Origin: Seminavis robusta
Lineage: Eukaryota; Bacillariophyta; Bacillariophyceae; Naviculales; Naviculaceae
Direction: 5' to 3'
NCBI GenBank assembly: GCA_903772945.1
Contig: CAICTM010001200.1
Location: 1-34,349, forward strand
Length of the DNA: 34,349 nucleotides
The notes beneath the pieces were generated by a model that had not been told where the DNA came from, ran no database searches, and saw nothing but the letters and a program-made list of their open reading frames with translations. A program made the translations under genes and the position numbers. Positions 31,701 through 34,349 of the stretch are shown here, one piece after another (position 1 is the first letter of the stretch; each line of letters opens with the position of its first letter).

Positions 31701-34349
31701 CTGGCAACAAAACAAGGCAATCTTGATAGAACACAACTGATACAATCCATACGTGCACAAGATAGATCTGTTTCGATGCAGCTTGTTACCATCATGTTGA
31801 AGCATTTTGAGGAGACTTTGCCAAGCATCCTGGAGCCAGATTCAACCTGGAGCATCCAGCTTTCATCCTTCCTTTCACAAGTTGTCATGGGACTTGTGGA
31901 CCAATCCATTTTGTCTTCAGGAGACACAGGAGCTCACATTCGAATCCTCGTTGGTTTCCTTGTCTTCACCAGGGTGCCGGTACCAGAAGACATGCTACGT
32001 TCAAGTCTTGCTCAGTGGTATGATGACAAAAACAAGGTATTCCGAGAGGAGGCAAAAAACATCTCTCTTTCGGACTTCTTGGCCTTTATGGGCGGTCACC
32101 AAAAGACACGAGAGTCTCTACTTTGGGGCATCTTCTGCCCTGATTTGATGAAAGCTATGCCAGACTACTTGGATCAAGACCTGTGTGCATTGGCAGGAAT
32201 TATCAATGATGGCGATATGCCAAGCAAAGAATCTCACTTTTCCTCATCTTTGCTGCAAAGGGCTTGCTCAAACAGTGGTGGGATTGATTGGTTTGGATTA
32301 TCCAAGCAAGCCCTGACCAGTATCAGTTCTCTACTCCAGTGTAAAAAGCTGAGGGAGTTTACTGAAACAGGAGTGAGAGTGACTGTTCCTCACTTCATCC
32401 CCTCGTGGCTTCTTGCCTCATCATCCGAATCATTGCATCATGGTTCTGCAAGGCTTATTTCAGATGATGAGATGTACTATCCAGAGTTCTTCTCGTCATA
32501 TGAGCACTGTTTTGATGGGAACTTTTCAGTGGTAGTGTTTGACATGATCTTGCGTATCCAGTTGAAAGCAGCCGGCAAAATGCCATCCTCAGATCTTCTC
32601 CAGTTGCTGATGAAGGGTATAGAATTGGAGACAACTGTTCATCCTACAAAGCCTGAAGACCAACTGGCAGGGTCCGCAATTAGTGCTCTGGCTCTGGATT
32701 CCCAAATGCTGTGCTTTGTAGCCAAGGTTGCCCAAGAGCTTGTGGAATATGGAGAAGCTGCAGCACTGACCAGTACACATGGACAAATTGGGGTTACGAT
32801 GCTGGACCAGGTAATGCACCTTCCTCACACAAGATACAAGTCATTCTTCCTAGCATTGATCAAGCATCACAGTGGGGCAAATTCATTGGCCTCACTAGTG
32901 GCACCAGGAGGTCAACTCAACATGTTCCCATGGTGTCAAGAACTAGCAACACGGGATGAGGTTGCCGATTTTGAGTTGCCTACACTACAATTCTTCATCC
33001 AGCAAGAGCCTGATGTACAACCACCGGCCCCAGCAGCAATTGTCATGAAATCAGGGGATGCGTCTGTTAGTCAGACTCGCTACATACAAATTCTTCTGGA
33101 TGGGTCAAGTCTCCTGGAGGAATTATCCCTCCTACCAGATCTCATTGAGGTAAGATTGATTGCTCGACAATACTCAAACGTGGAGCCTTCTTTATGGGTA
33201 CTAACTTTTCCCCTTTTGGTCCAAAGTTCTATCTCTGGGTACATGACAACTTCAAGCATCAAGTCACAAGGAATGATGCCCGTTCAAGCATAATAGGGGA
33301 CATAATGAGACGAGACAACCTTCTCAAACGTTTTGAAAAGATGCAGGCATTGCGTCTTGTTTGCCTTTGGGAACGGCTGTCAAGGAAGGTGGACAAGGTG
33401 CTTCAAACTTCCAAAATTTCTTGGAATTGCAATGAGTTTGCATTCAACACTTTGAGTGATGCGACTGTCATGGAGCTTGTGAGTGATGGCAATCTAGACG
33501 AACCTGGCAATGATTTCCTCTTCCGGGTGATCAGGAGCATTATTGTCAAGTACAATGCATTAGTGACCCGTGTCCATGAGCTTCAAGACAAGGAAGGAAA
33601 GAGGGCCTGTGAAAGGGAAATCATCCTGCCCAATACCATCTTGACAGGGTGTGTTGGTTCTCTAGCAGTGAATTTGCTGCCTTTGCTCCCAATGCCCGAG
33701 CTTGAGTTAGTTGCAAGTGCTTCATGGCATAACGGCACCAAGACTTTCAATCTGGAGTCTTTTGAGAGTCTCTTGGCATTGTCAACAATCGACACTGACC
33801 GACCCAGGTGCATATTGGACCCCGTGATCCACCTGCGGGAACGATTCTTCTTTCATGGTGAAAGACACCATGAAAAGCATAGCAATGAAGTGGAGCTGGT
33901 GCTGGATGACTCTGGGATCTTTTATGCCCGAGAGCAAGATTTTCGATTGGTCAGGAGGGCAAAGGAGACCATGGACCACCTCGGTATGGCAGCAAGAGAC
34001 AAGGGTGTTGAAGGGCTCCTCAAAATGAAGTTCCAAAGTCTTGACAGCCACCGAGCTGTCTCTTCCATGCTTACAGCGCTTTGCGCATTGTTTGAAATCC
34101 TTGCCTCAAAGGGTTCCTGTCAATTTTTCTGTCTGGCAGAGGCGCTGGCCCGTGTACGCTTGACTATGGACATGGCCAAGCTGACGGAAAAGCTCGGTTT
34201 CCCAGAGTTGGATTCTGCCCAATGGAAGTTTCTGAGGGCTTTGAATCGAGAGCAAATTGCAGAGCTGGTCCATTACCTCTGTTATCAGCTTGCAACCGAA
34301 GGATATTTGTTCGCCAACTGCACCTTGTCAGCAACTGAAACGATCAGCG
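19791..34349 (+). CDS. RNF213-like giant AAA+ protein with vWA domain (3' end beyond window)
   Basis: Exons 19791-24494, 24587-25612, 25708-26760, 26832-27333, 27412-33149 and 33227 to the window end give 4715 residues without a stop; the gene is cut at the edge. The ATG has an in-frame stop five codons upstream. Visible parts: residues ~80-150, a possible protease-associated-like fold (weak); a long helical region; ~1688-1695, a degenerate P-loop (EACGAGKT); ~1868-2020, a vWA domain with complete MIDAS (DNSGS at ~1875, GGT ~1952-1954, LTDG ~1981); 2263-2270, a P-loop GETGVSKT completed by splicing; 2424-2429, Walker B VIVFFDE, also completed by splicing; 2690-2697, a second P-loop GLPGTAKT; 2765-2766, its Walker B FMDE; then the family signatures GFVAIANHILDAAKSNR, SFYDLTNQNF and FLNRFEK. 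These match the two active AAA modules of RNF213, an E3 ligase and oligomerising ATPase of animals. The C-terminal part (FYLWVHD from 4342) resembles the RNF213 C-terminal region, but no RING or RZ cysteines are seen. Confidence 0.88.
27334..27411 (+). other. In-frame 78-nt intron splitting Walker B of the first canonical AAA module
   Basis: TTTTTTGATG|GTAAGACATT ... CGTTGACAG|AGATCAACACC. The segment is 26 codons with no stop, so the frame reads through. Removing it joins GAT-G to AG-ATC, giving VIVFFDEINTSS, a proper Walker B. Retaining it gives FFDGKTFIV and an insertion with no place in the AAA fold. Consensus donor, T-rich interior and CAG acceptor support an intron. Confidence 0.85.

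Overview
The window reads as nuclear DNA of a photosynthetic stramenopile, most likely a pennate diatom. Three things suggest this. The genes carry many short GT-AG introns of about 70-120 bp. One gene is a CHASE-sensor nucleotide cyclase fused to a cyclic-nucleotide phosphodiesterase, an arrangement I associate with diatoms. There is also a DUF285/BspA-like surface protein and a giant RNF213-like AAA+ protein. The taxon is an inference from gene content; no rRNA or organelle marker is present.

Layout. (1) 16-7479: a 7.46-kb DNA transposon with about 1.5-kb terminal inverted repeats (TIRs). Its minus strand encodes an intron-containing transposase with a helix-hairpin-helix motif, a D-D-E signature and a C-terminal Cys/His cluster. 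Each arm also carries the 5' end of a second element gene; it is open in the right arm and broken by indels in the left. (2) 7480-10425: gene-poor DNA holding a 417-bp MITE-like element (8449-8865), whose interior is a degenerate minisatellite of AAGAGGATGT units. (3) 10426-15240, plus strand: a 15-exon gene for a 1193-residue receptor-type cyclase-phosphodiesterase. (4) 16092-18510, plus strand: a 7-exon secreted, possibly GPI-anchored, protein with about 19 BspA-type 25-residue repeats; several 5' exons each encode exactly one repeat. (5) 18511-19790: spacer rich in GTACCGGTAC-type palindromic tracts, with a probable 5'-UTR intron. (6) 19791 to the window edge, plus strand: an RNF213-like giant AAA+ protein of at least 4715 residues, with a vWA/MIDAS domain, two P-loop AAA modules and no visible RING.

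Functionally, the cyclase-PDE is a self-contained membrane receptor that both makes and destroys a cyclic nucleotide. The BspA-like protein is probably at the cell surface. The RNF213-like protein is a large intracellular ATPase. I see no reason to link the three in one pathway. All exon structures were built by eye from splice consensus and frame continuity; the cyclase and BspA models close exactly in frame (1193 and 612 residues).

The points most worth following are: an in-frame 78-nt intron that interrupts the Walker B Asp-Glu of the first canonical AAA module; the apparent absence of RING and RZ clusters from the RNF213-like protein; the micro-exons in the cyclase catalytic core; and the minisatellite-bearing MITE.
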